Shown: positions 1 through 8,324 of the stretch, piece by piece
Layout of the letters: every line of letters starts with the position of its first letter
Numbering within the stretch: position 1 is the stretch's first letter
Assembly (NCBI RefSeq): GCF_011516755.1
Contig: NZ_WOSY01000016.1
Coordinates: forward strand, 1 to 51,459
Direction of reading: 5' to 3'
Length of the DNA: 51,459 nt
Source: Acetobacter conturbans
GTDB lineage: Bacteria; Pseudomonadota; Alphaproteobacteria; Acetobacterales; Acetobacteraceae
The notes under the pieces: generated by a model
The model's database searches: none
What the model saw: only the letters and a program-made list of their open reading frames with translations
Told to the model about the DNA's origin: nothing
Made by a program: the position numbers and the translations under genes

Positions 1-167
1 GTCTCCGAACGAAGCTCGTCCGCAACCTGCTTCAGTTGATCAATCGACAGGTTCCGAAGATCAACAGGATACGAAACACGGTCCAGTAACGGAAAACGAC
101 CCCGCGTGGGGATATCAGGCGACGCGCCACCTGAGGAAGTGGAGGAAGCGATCGTGTTGTGAGCCAT
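1..167 (-). CDS. dxs: 1-deoxy-D-xylulose-5-phosphate synthase, N-terminal part
   Basis: Partial: the first 55 codons, running off the left edge. The ATG is at 167-165 on the minus strand. After a short Ser/Gly-rich stretch the protein reads LLDRVSYPVDLRNLSIDQLK, followed by QVADELRSE, the conserved opening of DXS. DXS is the thiamine-diphosphate enzyme that condenses pyruvate and glyceraldehyde 3-phosphate in the first step of the MEP isoprenoid pathway. The active-site region lies outside the window. It is divergent from hpnH, so precursor supply and hopanoid side-chain formation share one intergenic region. The identification rests on about 30 residues but the match to the family start is good. 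Confidence 0.85.
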   Translation of the reverse strand, partial: MAHNTIASSTSSGGASPDIPTRGRFPLLDRVSYPVDLRNLSIDQLKQVADELRSE

Positions 168-562
168 AACGTGTCACATCCGTTTCTGCGGTCGCCAACA
201 CACCCGGACACACGGAGTTCAGGACTTCCGTGGCCTGGAAAGATATGGCTGGACGAACGAACTCCAGGTGGTGGAGTTTTAAACGATCTTGTCCGGCAAA
301 CTCTCCGTCGGGCGATCGAACGGCTGGGGTTCGAAAAAACTGGCGGTTTGCTTGGTCGCCTTTAGGTCTGTCTGACAAGCATCATTTTCCGAATGGCCGG
401 CCAGTGTGGTGTTATTGCAACATATATCCAATCAGCACTTGAGTGCTTCAAGCGGGTTATTCTATACGCCGTCCATTAAAGATGCGTCGTGCCGTATCTA
501 TGCACGCACGCCATGACTTGTCCGCAGGCCTGAGCCCCGAGACAGTTTCTTATTCTTTTTAC

Positions 563-585
563 CGGACATGGCCATATTATGTCCG
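563..585. promoter_or_regulatory. Inverted repeat upstream of hpnH, operator candidate
   Basis: CGGACAT and ATGTCCG are perfect 7-bp arms separated by 9 bp, centred about 63 bp before the hpnH start. Size and spacing fit a dimeric repressor site, but no cognate regulator is visible in the window. Confidence 0.3.
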
Positions 586-597
586 CAACTTGACTGG

Positions 598-621
598 AGG
601 TTGGTCGCGTCTGACCAACCT
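598..621 (+). promoter_or_regulatory. Leader hairpin abutting the hpnH ribosome binding site
   Basis: AGGTTGGTC (598-606) and GACCAACCT (613-621) form a perfect 9-bp stem with a 6-nt loop. The next base begins GAGGAGC, the presumed hpnH Shine-Dalgarno sequence, and the ATG is at 637. The hairpin may influence ribosome access or mRNA stability. No T-run follows, so it is not a terminator. Confidence 0.4.
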
Positions 622-636
622 GAGGAGCAGAGCGTA

Positions 637-1833
637 ATGGCGGTACCCTTGATGCAGGCCGTCCGGGTCGGCGCATATGTTGTGAAACAGCATGTCACCC
701 GGCGGAAGCGTTATCCTCTTGTTCTCATGCTGGAGCCGCTGTTCCGGTGTAATCTTGCGTGTGCCGGCTGCGGCAAGATCGACTATCCGGCTGCTATCCT
801 GAACCAGCGCCTGAGCCTTCAGGAGTGTCTGGATGCGGATGCGGAGGCGGGTGCGCCCGTCATCGCGATCGCCGGAGGCGAGCCGCTTCTCCACAAGGAG
901 ATGCCGGAACTTGTCCGGGCGCTGATCGCCCGCAAGAAGTATGTCTATCTCTGCACGAACGCCCTTCTTCTGGAAAAGAAGATGGACGATTTCGAGCCGA
1001 ACCCGTTCTTCTCCTGGGACGTCCATCTGGATGGCGACATGGAGATGCACGACGCTTCGGTGTGTCAGGAAGGCGTCTATGAGCGTGCGGTCGTGGCTAT
1101 CAAGAAAGCCAAGGCCCGCGGCTTCCGTGTGTCGATCAACTGCACCCTGTTCGATGGTGCCGATCCGAAGCGGGTTGCTCACTTCTTCGATGAAGTGATG
1201 GCAATGGGCGTCGATGGCATCATGACCGCCCCGGGCTATGCCTACGAGCGCGCACCGGATCAGGAGCACTTCCTCAATCGGCAGAAGACCAAGCAGCTTT
1301 TCCGTGAGGTCTTCCGTCTGGGCAAAGGACACAAGTGGCGCTTTACACAGTCGCCGCTGTTCCTGAACTTCCTTGCGGGCAATGAAAATTATCATTGCAC
1401 CCCGTGGGGCAAGCCGCTGCGGAACGTCTTCGGCTGGCAGCGTCCGTGCTATCTGCTGGGCGAAGGCTATGCCAAGTCGTTCGACGAACTGATGAGCGAC
1501 ACGAAGTGGGATGATTACGGCACCGGCAACTATGAAAAGTGCGCCGACTGCATGGTCCATTCCGGCTATGAAGCTACAGCCGTAAGGGACGCGGTACGTC
1601 GCCCTTGGCATATTGCGAAAGTCGCTCTCTTCGGGCCTCAGACCGAAGGTCCCATGGCTCCGGAAATCTCTCTCGCGAACCAGCGTCCGGCTCAGTACAA
1701 TTATTCTGAGCAGGTCGATGAGCAGATGGAGGAGATCACGTCCCGCAAGAAGCCGGCAAAGCCGCCGCGCGTGACGAAAGTCGTCAGTTCCGCAACTCCG
1801 GCAGCCGCAGTTCCTGCGGATGCAGCGGACTGA
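637..1833 (+). CDS. hpnH: Hopanoid biosynthesis radical SAM protein HpnH
   Basis: 398 residues. HpnH joins an adenosyl group to diploptene to give adenosylhopane, the first step of C35 (extended) hopanoid formation. The cluster motif CX3CX2C is at residues 38-45 (RCNLACAGC), preceded by the conserved stretch YPLVLMLEPLF. The ATG at 637 gives the family N-terminus (MAVPLMQAVRVGAYV) and follows GAGGAGC; an upstream ATG at 568 would add 23 unconserved residues. The last ~25 residues are Lys/Pro/Ala-rich and probably disordered. It is divergent from dxs and ends at a clear terminator. Hopanoids stabilise membranes of acetic acid bacteria against ethanol and acid; that role is family knowledge. 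Confidence 0.95.
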   Translation: MAVPLMQAVRVGAYVVKQHVTRRKRYPLVLMLEPLFRCNLACAGCGKIDYPAAILNQRLSLQECLDADAEAGAPVIAIAGGEPLLHKEMPELVRALIARKKYVYLCTNALLLEKKMDDFEPNPFFSWDVHLDGDMEMHDASVCQEGVYERAVVAIKKAKARGFRVSINCTLFDGADPKRVAHFFDEVMAMGVDGIMTAPGYAYERAPDQEHFLNRQKTKQLFREVFRLGKGHKWRFTQSPLFLNFLAGNENYHCTPWGKPLRNVFGWQRPCYLLGEGYAKSFDELMSDTKWDDYGTGNYEKCADCMVHSGYEATAVRDAVRRPWHIAKVALFGPQTEGPMAPEISLANQRPAQYNYSEQVDEQMEEITSRKKPAKPPRVTKVVSSATPAAAVPADAAD

Positions 1834-1876
1834 CCAGTCCCTCAGTTCGGTAATCCGATACGAGTCGGTTATACGG

Positions 1877-1905
1877 GGGCAGGACCTGCGGGTTCTGCCC
1901 TTTTT
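1877..1905 (+). terminator. Rho-independent terminator of hpnH
   Basis: A 10-bp stem with one G-U pair (1877-1886 with 1891-1900), loop TGCG, then five T. It lies 43 bp after the hpnH stop and just before the next gene. Confidence 0.85.
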
Positions 1906-1922
1906 CTGTTTATTCGGGTGTC

Positions 1923-3212
1923 ATGACTGTTTCGATTCTGATCATTCTGCTCCTTGTCGTGCTGAACGGCGTCTTCGCGATGGGCGAACTGGCCCTGATT
2001 TCCGTGAAGCGACCCCGCCTTGTCATGCTTCAGACGCAGGGCGTGCGCGGGGCGGACAGAGCACTCAAGCTGGCCGACGATCCTCAGAGCTTCCTGCCCA
2101 CAGTGCAGATCGGCATGACACTCGTGTCGATTCTGGAGGGCACGTTCGGCGGTGTGAAAATCGAAGCCGCACTGACGCCCTGGCTGGCTCAGTTTCCGGC
2201 AATCGCGCCTTTTGCCGAAGATGTGTCCATGATCGTTGTGGTCGTCGCGATCACGGCCCTCATGCTGGTTCTCGGCGAACTCGTCCCGAAACAACTGGCG
2301 CTCCAGTTTCCCGAGCAGATTGCGGCGGCACTGTCGTTCCCTCTGGACATACTGGCGCTGGTCACGCGGCCGATCGTATGGTTCCTGAGGCTTTCTTCCA
2401 ATCTGGTGCTGAAGATTCTACGCATCTCGACCGGCGACAAACGCGCCCTGACGGAAGAAGAGTTGCGCGCCGTGCTTCTGGAAGGCACGCAGGCAGGTGT
2501 GCTGGAGCATGAAGAACGCACGATGATCGAGCGGCTGCTCAGGCTGGCGGACCGCCCCGTGCGGGCCATCATGACGCCCCGCAACGAAATCATCTCGATC
2601 GAGCGCCATGCTCCCCGCGACCTGCTCATTTCAACGCTGCGCACCACGACCTTTTCACGTCTGGTGGTCTGCGAGGGAGGAGTGGACAATCCCGTGGGGG
2701 TGATCCTTGCCAGCGATATGTTGGACCGGCTCCTCGACGGTATGCCCGTGTCCGTCGAGGCGGGGCTGCGTCAGCCTGTTGTCGTGCCGGATACGATCTC
2801 CGCGCTCGATATGCTGGAAAGAATGCGATCCATTCCGCTGGGCATCGCGCTGGTCGTTGATGAATACGGCTCGTTCGAAGGGATCGTGACGGCGTCCGAC
2901 CTGTTCGATGCCATTGTCGGCGAGGTCAAGGAACATGGGCAGCACGCACTGTTGCCGGTGAAGCCCGGTGATGTCGTGATGCTGGAAGGCTCGGAGCCGG
3001 CGGACGAGGTGAAGGACCGTCTTAATCTCGGACCCTTGCCGGGTGAGGGCGATTATCACACCCTTGGCGGCCTCATCCTCGCATTGCTGCGCCGCGTACC
3101 CGCCGTGGGTGACAAGGTGGTGTTCTCGGCATGGCTGTTTGAAGTCCTTGAAATGGAAGGCCGCCGCGTGATCCGTGTGAAGGCGAGTCGTCAGGCGCTC
3201 GCCGAAAACTGA
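1923..3212 (+). CDS. CNNM-type membrane protein with CBS pair and CorC_HlyC domain
   Basis: 429 residues, the usual length of the 'hemolysin C/CorC' family (TlyC, YfjD, YtfL). The N-terminal ~200 residues form the DUF21/CNNM membrane domain with about four hydrophobic helices, the first at residues 4-20. A CBS pair follows, starting at the typical MTPRNEI around residue 216, with the second CBS near 270-325. The C-terminal ~80 residues form a CorC_HlyC domain (YHTLGGLIL near 380). Related proteins act in Mg2+/Co2+ or Na+/Mg2+ transport; the toxin name is historical. The gene appears single: a terminator precedes it and ccmB converges 20 bp after its stop. The family is certain, the ion is not. 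Confidence 0.85.
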   Translation: MTVSILIILLLVVLNGVFAMGELALISVKRPRLVMLQTQGVRGADRALKLADDPQSFLPTVQIGMTLVSILEGTFGGVKIEAALTPWLAQFPAIAPFAEDVSMIVVVVAITALMLVLGELVPKQLALQFPEQIAAALSFPLDILALVTRPIVWFLRLSSNLVLKILRISTGDKRALTEEELRAVLLEGTQAGVLEHEERTMIERLLRLADRPVRAIMTPRNEIISIERHAPRDLLISTLRTTTFSRLVVCEGGVDNPVGVILASDMLDRLLDGMPVSVEAGLRQPVVVPDTISALDMLERMRSIPLGIALVVDEYGSFEGIVTASDLFDAIVGEVKEHGQHALLPVKPGDVVMLEGSEPADEVKDRLNLGPLPGEGDYHTLGGLILALLRRVPAVGDKVVFSAWLFEVLEMEGRRVIRVKASRQALAEN

Positions 3213-3231
3213 TACGGCCCGGCTGGGAATG

Positions 3232-3906
3232 TTATTCCACAGCCGCCCGTAACCCGGCTCCCGCAGCCAGCGGACAAAGCGGGAGCGCCCCTGCGAAGAA
3301 GGCCAGCAGAAGTTCCATGTCAGGCGCGTAGGGGAGGCCGGTTCGTGCAGCATCGACTGCAGCCGCCCCGAAAATCAGCACCGGCGTCACCAGAGGCAGC
3401 ACCAGCAGCGGCAGCAAAACACCACCACGTCGCGCCCCCAGAACGATAGAAGCGGCCATTCCTCCAAACAGGGACAGGGCCATCGTGCCCGGGATCAGGC
3501 CAGCCATGAGCGCCGGGAGCGCACTGGTCGGCAGACCCAGCATCACCGCCATCGGAAAGGCGGCTATCAGTAGGGGCAGGCCCGTCGTCAGCCAGTGCGC
3601 CGCCATTTTCGCGAGAGCGACGAGGGCAGGAGGCAGGCCGATCAGCATCAGCTGATCCAGCGAGCCGTCTTCCAGTTCTGAACCAAAGAGCCGGTCCAGC
3701 GGCAGGAGAGACGCCAGCAGCGCGCAGACCCAGATCACGCCGGGCGCCATCCGTCGCAGCAGTTCGGGCGACGGGCCGAGGGCGAGCGGAAAGAGAGCCG
3801 CCGCCAGAATGAAAAACAGCACCGCCCCCAGCGTATCTGCGCCATGACGCAGGGCAAGGCGCAGATCACGCCCGATGATGCCGAAAAAGAGCTGCCCCAC
3901 ACTCAT
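3232..3906 (-). CDS. ccmB: Heme exporter membrane subunit CcmB
   Basis: 224 residues with six hydrophobic segments, standard for CcmB, the membrane subunit of the CcmAB(CD) transporter of cytochrome c maturation. Family landmarks include the GSELEDGSLDQLML stretch near residues 75-88 and a Gly/Pro-rich C-terminus. The start codon overlaps the ccmA stop as ATGA, so the two are translationally coupled. ccmC and ccmD are not next to it in this window. It converges on the CNNM gene. Confidence 0.93.
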   Translation of the reverse strand: MSVGQLFFGIIGRDLRLALRHGADTLGAVLFFILAAALFPLALGPSPELLRRMAPGVIWVCALLASLLPLDRLFGSELEDGSLDQLMLIGLPPALVALAKMAAHWLTTGLPLLIAAFPMAVMLGLPTSALPALMAGLIPGTMALSLFGGMAASIVLGARRGGVLLPLLVLPLVTPVLIFGAAAVDAARTGLPYAPDMELLLAFFAGALPLCPLAAGAGLRAAVE

Positions 3907-4574
3907 GCCCAGGCACCCTCATCTGCCCATTCATCCACGGGTTCTTCCTCCACGGGGGCCCCGGGGAGAGCCAGATGGCGCACATTGTCGAGAGGCAGTG
4001 GAACATGGGTGGTGGCGATGATCATGCCTCCGTCTTCGCGATGGCGGCGCAGGACGTCCCCGAGCCGTTCGACCGAATGCACGTCAAGTCCCAGACTCGG
4101 CTCGTCCAGCAGCCACAGAGGCGCTTGGGCCAGCATGATTCGGGCGAGAGCCGCACGTCTTTTCTGGCCAGCGGAGAAAAGGCGCACCGGGGCATCGGCA
4201 AGGTGCCGCAACTCGAAGGCATCCAGAGCCTCGTCCAGAGGAGCGCCATGCGAGAAGATGGTCAGATTTTCGATCAGGGTGAGACCGGGCTTCAGGGCGT
4301 CCTGATGGCCGAGATAAGCAATGCGGTGCGCATGGTTCGTGCGGTCCGCGAAGGCATTCTCCCCATCCCAGAGCAACTGGCCCGCATCCGGCTTCCTCAG
4401 ACCTGCCAGCACTCGCAGCAGCGTGGATTTTCCCGCCCCGTTCGGACCCGTCAGCAGCAGGGCCTCTCCTGAGGAAAGAGACAGGCCGACAGTGTCGAGA
4501 ACCAGCCGTTCACCGCGGAAAACCGAGATGTCCTGCGCCAGCAGGGTCGGAGAAAGAGGGGATGAAGCGGTAAT
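3903..4574 (-). CDS. ccmA: Heme exporter ATPase CcmA, non-canonical start
   Basis: ABC ATPase of cytochrome c maturation. The reading frame gives LLAQDISVFRGERLVLDTVG, then Walker A GPNGAGKST, the CcmA-type signature FSAGQKRRAALARI and Walker B LWLLDEPSLGLD. The frame opens just after a TAA at 4589-4587, and no ATG, GTG or TTG occurs before Walker A. The first GTG is at 4412, inside the nucleotide-binding core. I placed the start at ATT 4574, nine bases after AAGGG; CTG 4544 or 4541 are alternatives without a good ribosome site. From ATT the protein has 223 residues, close to family length. Rare starts are known to limit expression. It is divergent from acnA. Confidence 0.88.
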   Translation of the reverse strand: MTASSPLSPTLLAQDISVFRGERLVLDTVGLSLSSGEALLLTGPNGAGKSTLLRVLAGLRKPDAGQLLWDGENAFADRTNHAHRIAYLGHQDALKPGLTLIENLTIFSHGAPLDEALDAFELRHLADAPVRLFSAGQKRRAALARIMLAQAPLWLLDEPSLGLDVHSVERLGDVLRRHREDGGMIIATTHVPLPLDNVRHLALPGAPVEEEPVDEWADEGAWA

Positions 4575-4705
4575 GAGCCTGTTCCCTTATTTGTGACCTC
4601 GGGACACCGGCTTTTCGCGCTGCTCGCGTTCTTGTGGTCACCGGTACGCTTGTGCGGAAGCGCGCTCCCGGTATGTTCTAGCCCCGATCAGAGATCAAGC
4701 TGGCG

Positions 4706-4725
4706 ACCCGGGACGCTTCCCGGGT
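4706..4725. promoter_or_regulatory. Perfect hairpin in the acnA leader
   Basis: ACCCGGGA (4706-4713), loop CGCT, TCCCGGGT (4718-4725): an 8-bp perfect stem about 80 bp before the acnA start codon. No T-run follows. It could be an operator or an mRNA structure. The ~210 bp between ccmA and acnA holds both divergent promoters; I assign no boxes. Confidence 0.3.
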
Positions 4726-4807
4726 AAAGGGCATCCACCGCCTGATTGTGGGGGGTGCTGCCGGTTCGACATACCAGCGGGATGCTGTTGTCGCGGAGGG
4801 AAGTTTT

Positions 4808-7504
4808 ATGAAAGCGGTTGGGCACGATTCGTTGAAAACCGGGCGCGAGCTCAAGGTTGACGGCAAGACCTACCATTATTTCTCAATCCCGGAGGCCGAG
4901 AAAACCATCGGCAAGGTCGAGCGCCTGCCGGTGAGCCTCAAGGTGCTGCTCGAGAACGTCCTGCGTTTCGAAGACGGTCGCTCCTACACTCAGAATGACG
5001 CCAAAGCCATTGCCAGTTGGCTGGAGCATGCGCGCAGCACGAAGGAAGTCCCCTTCAAGCCATCGCGTATCCTGATGCAGGATTTCACCGGTGTTCCGGG
5101 GGTGGTCGACCTCGCTGCGATGCGCGATGGCATCGTGCAGCTGAAGGGCAACCCGGATAAGGTGAACCCGCTGGTTCCGGTCAACCTCGTTATCGATCAC
5201 TCGGTGATGGTGGATGTCTACGGCACCCCAGATGCACTCCAGAAGAACATCACCATCGAGTTCGACCGGAACGGCGAGCGCTATGCGTTCCTGCGCTGGG
5301 GTCAGGAAGCGTTCGAGAACTTCTCGGTCGTTCCGCCCGATACCGGCATTTGCCATCAGGTGAACCTCGAATATATCGCACAGGTCGCCTGGACCGCCGA
5401 GGTTGGCGGCAAGGAATATGTCTACCCGGACACGCTGTACGGCACCGACTCCCACACGACCATGGTCAACGGTCTGGGCGTTCTGGGCTGGGGCGTTGGT
5501 GGCATCGAGGCTGAAGCGGCCATGCTCGGCCAGCCGATTGCCATGCTGATCCCCGATGTCATCGGCTTCCGACTGACCAATAAGCTCCCAGAGGGCGCTA
5601 CGGCGACCGATCTGGTGCTGACCGTCACGCAGATGCTCCGCAAGAAGGGTGTTGTCGGCAAGTTCGTCGAATTCTACGGTCCGGCTCTCGATCACCTTCC
5701 GGTTGCTGATCGTGCGACCATCGCCAACATGGCACCGGAATATGGTGCGACCTGCGGGTTCTTCCCGGTCGATAAGCTGACGCTCGACTATCTGCATGAC
5801 ACGGGCCGTGATGCACACCGCATCAAGGTGGTCGAGGAATACTACAAGGCGCAGGGCATGTTCCGCACGGCGGAAACACCGGAGCCGGTCTTCACCGATA
5901 CACTTGAACTCGATCTGTCCACGGTAGTTCCGTCCATCTCGGGTCCGAAGCGTCCGCAGGATCGTGTTGTCCTCACCGATGCGACAACCGCGTTCGAGAA
6001 AGAACTGACCAGCAGCCTCGGCGTGCCGGCAGCGGAAGCCAACAAGAAAGTTCCCGTCGCCAACACGAACTACGAGCTTGGCAGCGGCGATATCGTCATC
6101 GCGGCAATCACGTCCTGCACCAACACGTCAAACCCTGCCGTGCTGATTGCCGCCGGTCTCGTCGCCCGCAAGGCGCGTGCCCTCGGTCTGAAGCCGAAGC
6201 CATGGGTGAAGACATCGCTGGCTCCGGGATCGCAGGTTGTCACCGACTACCTCAACCGCGCCAAGCTGAGCGAAGACCTCGATGCTCTGGGCTTCAACAC
6301 GGTCGGTTACGGTTGCACGACCTGCATCGGTAACTCCGGTCCGCTGGCTGAGAACATTGTCGACGCCATCGAGAACAACAAGCTGGTCGCTGTGTCCGTC
6401 CTGTCCGGCAACCGTAACTTCGAAGGTCGTATCTCCCCGAACGTGCGGGCGAACTACCTCGCGAGCCCGCCGCTCGTTGTGGCCTATTCGCTGCTCGGCA
6501 CGATGCGCAAGGATATCACGAAGGAGCCGCTCGGCACGTCCAAGGACGGCAAGCCGGTTTACCTGAAGGACATCTGGCCTTCGAACAAGGAAATCGCTGC
6601 GCTGATGGGTTCCTCCATCAATCGTGACGAGTTCATCAAGCGTTACAGCACAGTGGATAAGGGCACGAAGGAGTGGCAGGATCTCAAGGTCGCCACGGGT
6701 TCCGAAACCTATAAGTGGGATGAGAAATCCACCTACGTGCAGGATCCTCCGTACTTCAAGGACATGCCGGCGGAACCTTCCGAGACGACGACCAACATCA
6801 AGGGCGCGCGTCTTCTGGCCCTGCTCGGCGACAACATCACCACCGACCATATTTCCCCGGCCGGTGCCATCAAGAAGGACTCGCCCGCAGGCAAGTATCT
6901 GATGGAGCATGGTGTCGAAGCGAAGGACTTCAACTCCTACGGTTCACGTCGTGGCAATGACCGCATCATGGTGCGTGGCACGTTCGCCAACATCCGCATC
7001 AAGAACGAGATGTGCCCCGGCACGGAAGGTGGTTTCTCGAAGCACTTCCCGGACGGTAAGCAGGGCTTCATCTACGATGTGGCCATGGAGTACAAGAAGG
7101 AAGGCACGCCCCTCGTCGTCATCGGCGGCAAGGAATACGGCATGGGGTCTTCCCGTGACTGGGCCGCGAAAGGCACCCTGCTTCTCGGCGTGAAAGCCGT
7201 GATTGCCGAGAGCTTCGAGCGTATCCATCGTTCCAACCTTGTCGGAATGGGCGTTCTGCCGCTGCTCTTCAAGGACGGCACGAGCCGCACGTCACTCAAT
7301 CTCAAGGGTGACGAAGTCTTCGATATCATCGGTCTGGAGAAGATCTCGCCACGCATGGACGTGACGCTGGTCATCACGCGGGCTGACGGTTCGAAGGAAG
7401 AAGTGTCACTACTTTGTCGCATAGATACGCTGGACGAGGTCGAATATTACCGCCATGGTGGTATTCTTCAGTATGTTCTTCGTGGGATGCTAAAAGCTGC
7501 CTGA
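4808..7504 (+). CDS. acnA: Aconitate hydratase (aconitase A)
   Basis: 898 residues, normal for AcnA/IRP-type aconitase, which interconverts citrate and isocitrate in the TCA cycle. The three [4Fe-4S] ligands are visible: C437 in SCTNTSNP, and C503 and C506 in [12 protein letters not shown]. The C-terminal swivel domain carries [12 protein letters not shown] near residue 780. The ATG at 4808 follows GAGGGA and gives the family start ([21 protein letters not shown]); an upstream ATG at 4748 adds 20 residues without family likeness. Divergent ccmA/acnA order is common in alphaproteobacteria. In acetic acid bacteria aconitase contributes to acetate oxidation and acid resistance (established knowledge). 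Confidence 0.97.
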   Translation: MKAVGHDSLKTGRELKVDGKTYHYFSIPEAEKTIGKVERLPVSLKVLLENVLRFEDGRSYTQNDAKAIASWLEHARSTKEVPFKPSRILMQDFTGVPGVVDLAAMRDGIVQLKGNPDKVNPLVPVNLVIDHSVMVDVYGTPDALQKNITIEFDRNGERYAFLRWGQEAFENFSVVPPDTGICHQVNLEYIAQVAWTAEVGGKEYVYPDTLYGTDSHTTMVNGLGVLGWGVGGIEAEAAMLGQPIAMLIPDVIGFRLTNKLPEGATATDLVLTVTQMLRKKGVVGKFVEFYGPALDHLPVADRATIANMAPEYGATCGFFPVDKLTLDYLHDTGRDAHRIKVVEEYYKAQGMFRTAETPEPVFTDTLELDLSTVVPSISGPKRPQDRVVLTDATTAFEKELTSSLGVPAAEANKKVPVANTNYELGSGDIVIAAITSCTNTSNPAVLIAAGLVARKARALGLKPKPWVKTSLAPGSQVVTDYLNRAKLSEDLDALGFNTVGYGCTTCIGNSGPLAENIVDAIENNKLVAVSVLSGNRNFEGRISPNVRANYLASPPLVVAYSLLGTMRKDITKEPLGTSKDGKPVYLKDIWPSNKEIAALMGSSINRDEFIKRYSTVDKGTKEWQDLKVATGSETYKWDEKSTYVQDPPYFKDMPAEPSETTTNIKGARLLALLGDNITTDHISPAGAIKKDSPAGKYLMEHGVEAKDFNSYGSRRGNDRIMVRGTFANIRIKNEMCPGTEGGFSKHFPDGKQGFIYDVAMEYKKEGTPLVVIGGKEYGMGSSRDWAAKGTLLLGVKAVIAESFERIHRSNLVGMGVLPLLFKDGTSRTSLNLKGDEVFDIIGLEKISPRMDVTLVITRADGSKEEVSLLCRIDTLDEVEYYRHGGILQYVLRGMLKAA

Positions 7505-7532
7505 TACACTTCCGTCTTACGACGACAGCAAA

Positions 7533-8324
7533 ATGGCTGGCCCGGAATTTTCCGGGCCAGCTTTTTGCGTAGAAACGGTCCTTTGTGCTGAGTCGATCAG
7601 CAAGTCTTTTGACTCAAACAAGGTGCTCAATGGCGTTTCCCTGACAGTCGAGCGCGGGGAACTCATTTCCATCATCGGTCCGTCGGGCTGCGGGAAATCC
7701 ACCTTTCTCCGGTGTCTGAATTTCCTCGAAATCCCCGATGAAGGCACCGTCACCATTGCTGATGACAGCATCCGGCGCGCCGGTGGCGCATGGAAAGCCT
7801 CCGACGAAGCACTGGCGCACAGGTTGCGCGCCCATGTCGGCATGGTGTTCCAGTCCTTCAACCTGTTTCCCCATCGCACCGTCCTCGACAACGTAATGCT
7901 CGCACCCCGCGTGGTGAAGAAGGTAGCGCCCAGCGTGGCCGAAGCTGAAGCCCGTGAACTGCTCGCCAAGGTCGGACTTGAGGCTGCCATCCTGCGCTAC
8001 CCGGCCACGCTGTCGGGTGGCCAGCAGCAGCGTGCGGCCATTGCCCGGGCGCTCGCCATGCGACCCGATGTGATGCTGTATGACGAGCCGACTTCCGCCC
8101 TCGACCCCCGTGTGGCGGAGGAAGTGCTGGAAGTCATGCGGGCGCTCGATCGTGAGGGCATGACGCAGATCGTCGTCACGCACGACATTCATTTTGCCCG
8201 CGCTGCCTCGGACCGGATTGTGTTCATGGATGGCGGTGAGATCATCGAGATCGGCGACCCCGACGAAATGTGTGACAACCCCCGCGATCCCCGCACGCGG
8301 CGTTTTCTCGGAGCTTCATCATGA
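7533..8324 (+). CDS. Polar amino acid ABC transporter, ATPase
   Basis: 263 residues. ABC ATPase of the GlnQ/HisP class: Walker A GPSGCGKST at 49-57, Q-loop FQSFNLFPH near 108-116, signature LSGGQQQR near 160-167, Walker B VMLYDEPTSALDP, and H-loop VVTHD. It powers the transporter encoded by the next gene, whose ATG overlaps its stop (ATGA). The start is problematic. The only ATG/GTG/TTG before Walker A is at 7533, directly at the foot of the acnA terminator, with no clear ribosome site. Homologs I recall have about ten residues before the SKSF motif, so the true start may be a rare codon near 7569. Amino acid specificity cannot be read. Confidence 0.88.
   Translation: MAGPEFSGPAFCVETVLCAESISKSFDSNKVLNGVSLTVERGELISIIGPSGCGKSTFLRCLNFLEIPDEGTVTIADDSIRRAGGAWKASDEALAHRLRAHVGMVFQSFNLFPHRTVLDNVMLAPRVVKKVAPSVAEAEARELLAKVGLEAAILRYPATLSGGQQQRAAIARALAMRPDVMLYDEPTSALDPRVAEEVLEVMRALDREGMTQIVVTHDIHFARAASDRIVFMDGGEIIEIGDPDEMCDNPRDPRTRRFLGASS
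7536..7566 (+). terminator. Terminator of acnA, overlapping the next gene's start
   Basis: A perfect 12-bp stem (GCTGGCCCGGAA with TTCCGGGCCAGC), loop TT, then five T: a textbook intrinsic terminator 31 bp after the acnA stop. It begins at the third base after the only usable ATG (7533) of the following ATPase gene, so the hairpin is inside that coding frame. Confidence 0.92.

Larger units (their letters stand above)
168..636. promoter_or_regulatory. Divergent dxs/hpnH control region
   Basis: 469 bp without a convincing gene; the short frames here match nothing I know. It must hold promoters for dxs (leftward) and hpnH (rightward). Visible structure: an inverted repeat CACGGA-N10-TCCGTG at 211-232, about 45 bp before the dxs start; a second inverted repeat CGGACAT-N9-ATGTCCG at 563-585; and a 9-bp hairpin at 598-621 touching the hpnH ribosome binding site. 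Promoter boxes were not assigned. Confidence 0.5.

Noticed and set aside
4590..4807. Iron-responsive or other riboswitch in the acnA leader
   Set aside because: Only a simple 8-bp hairpin is visible; no known aptamer features.
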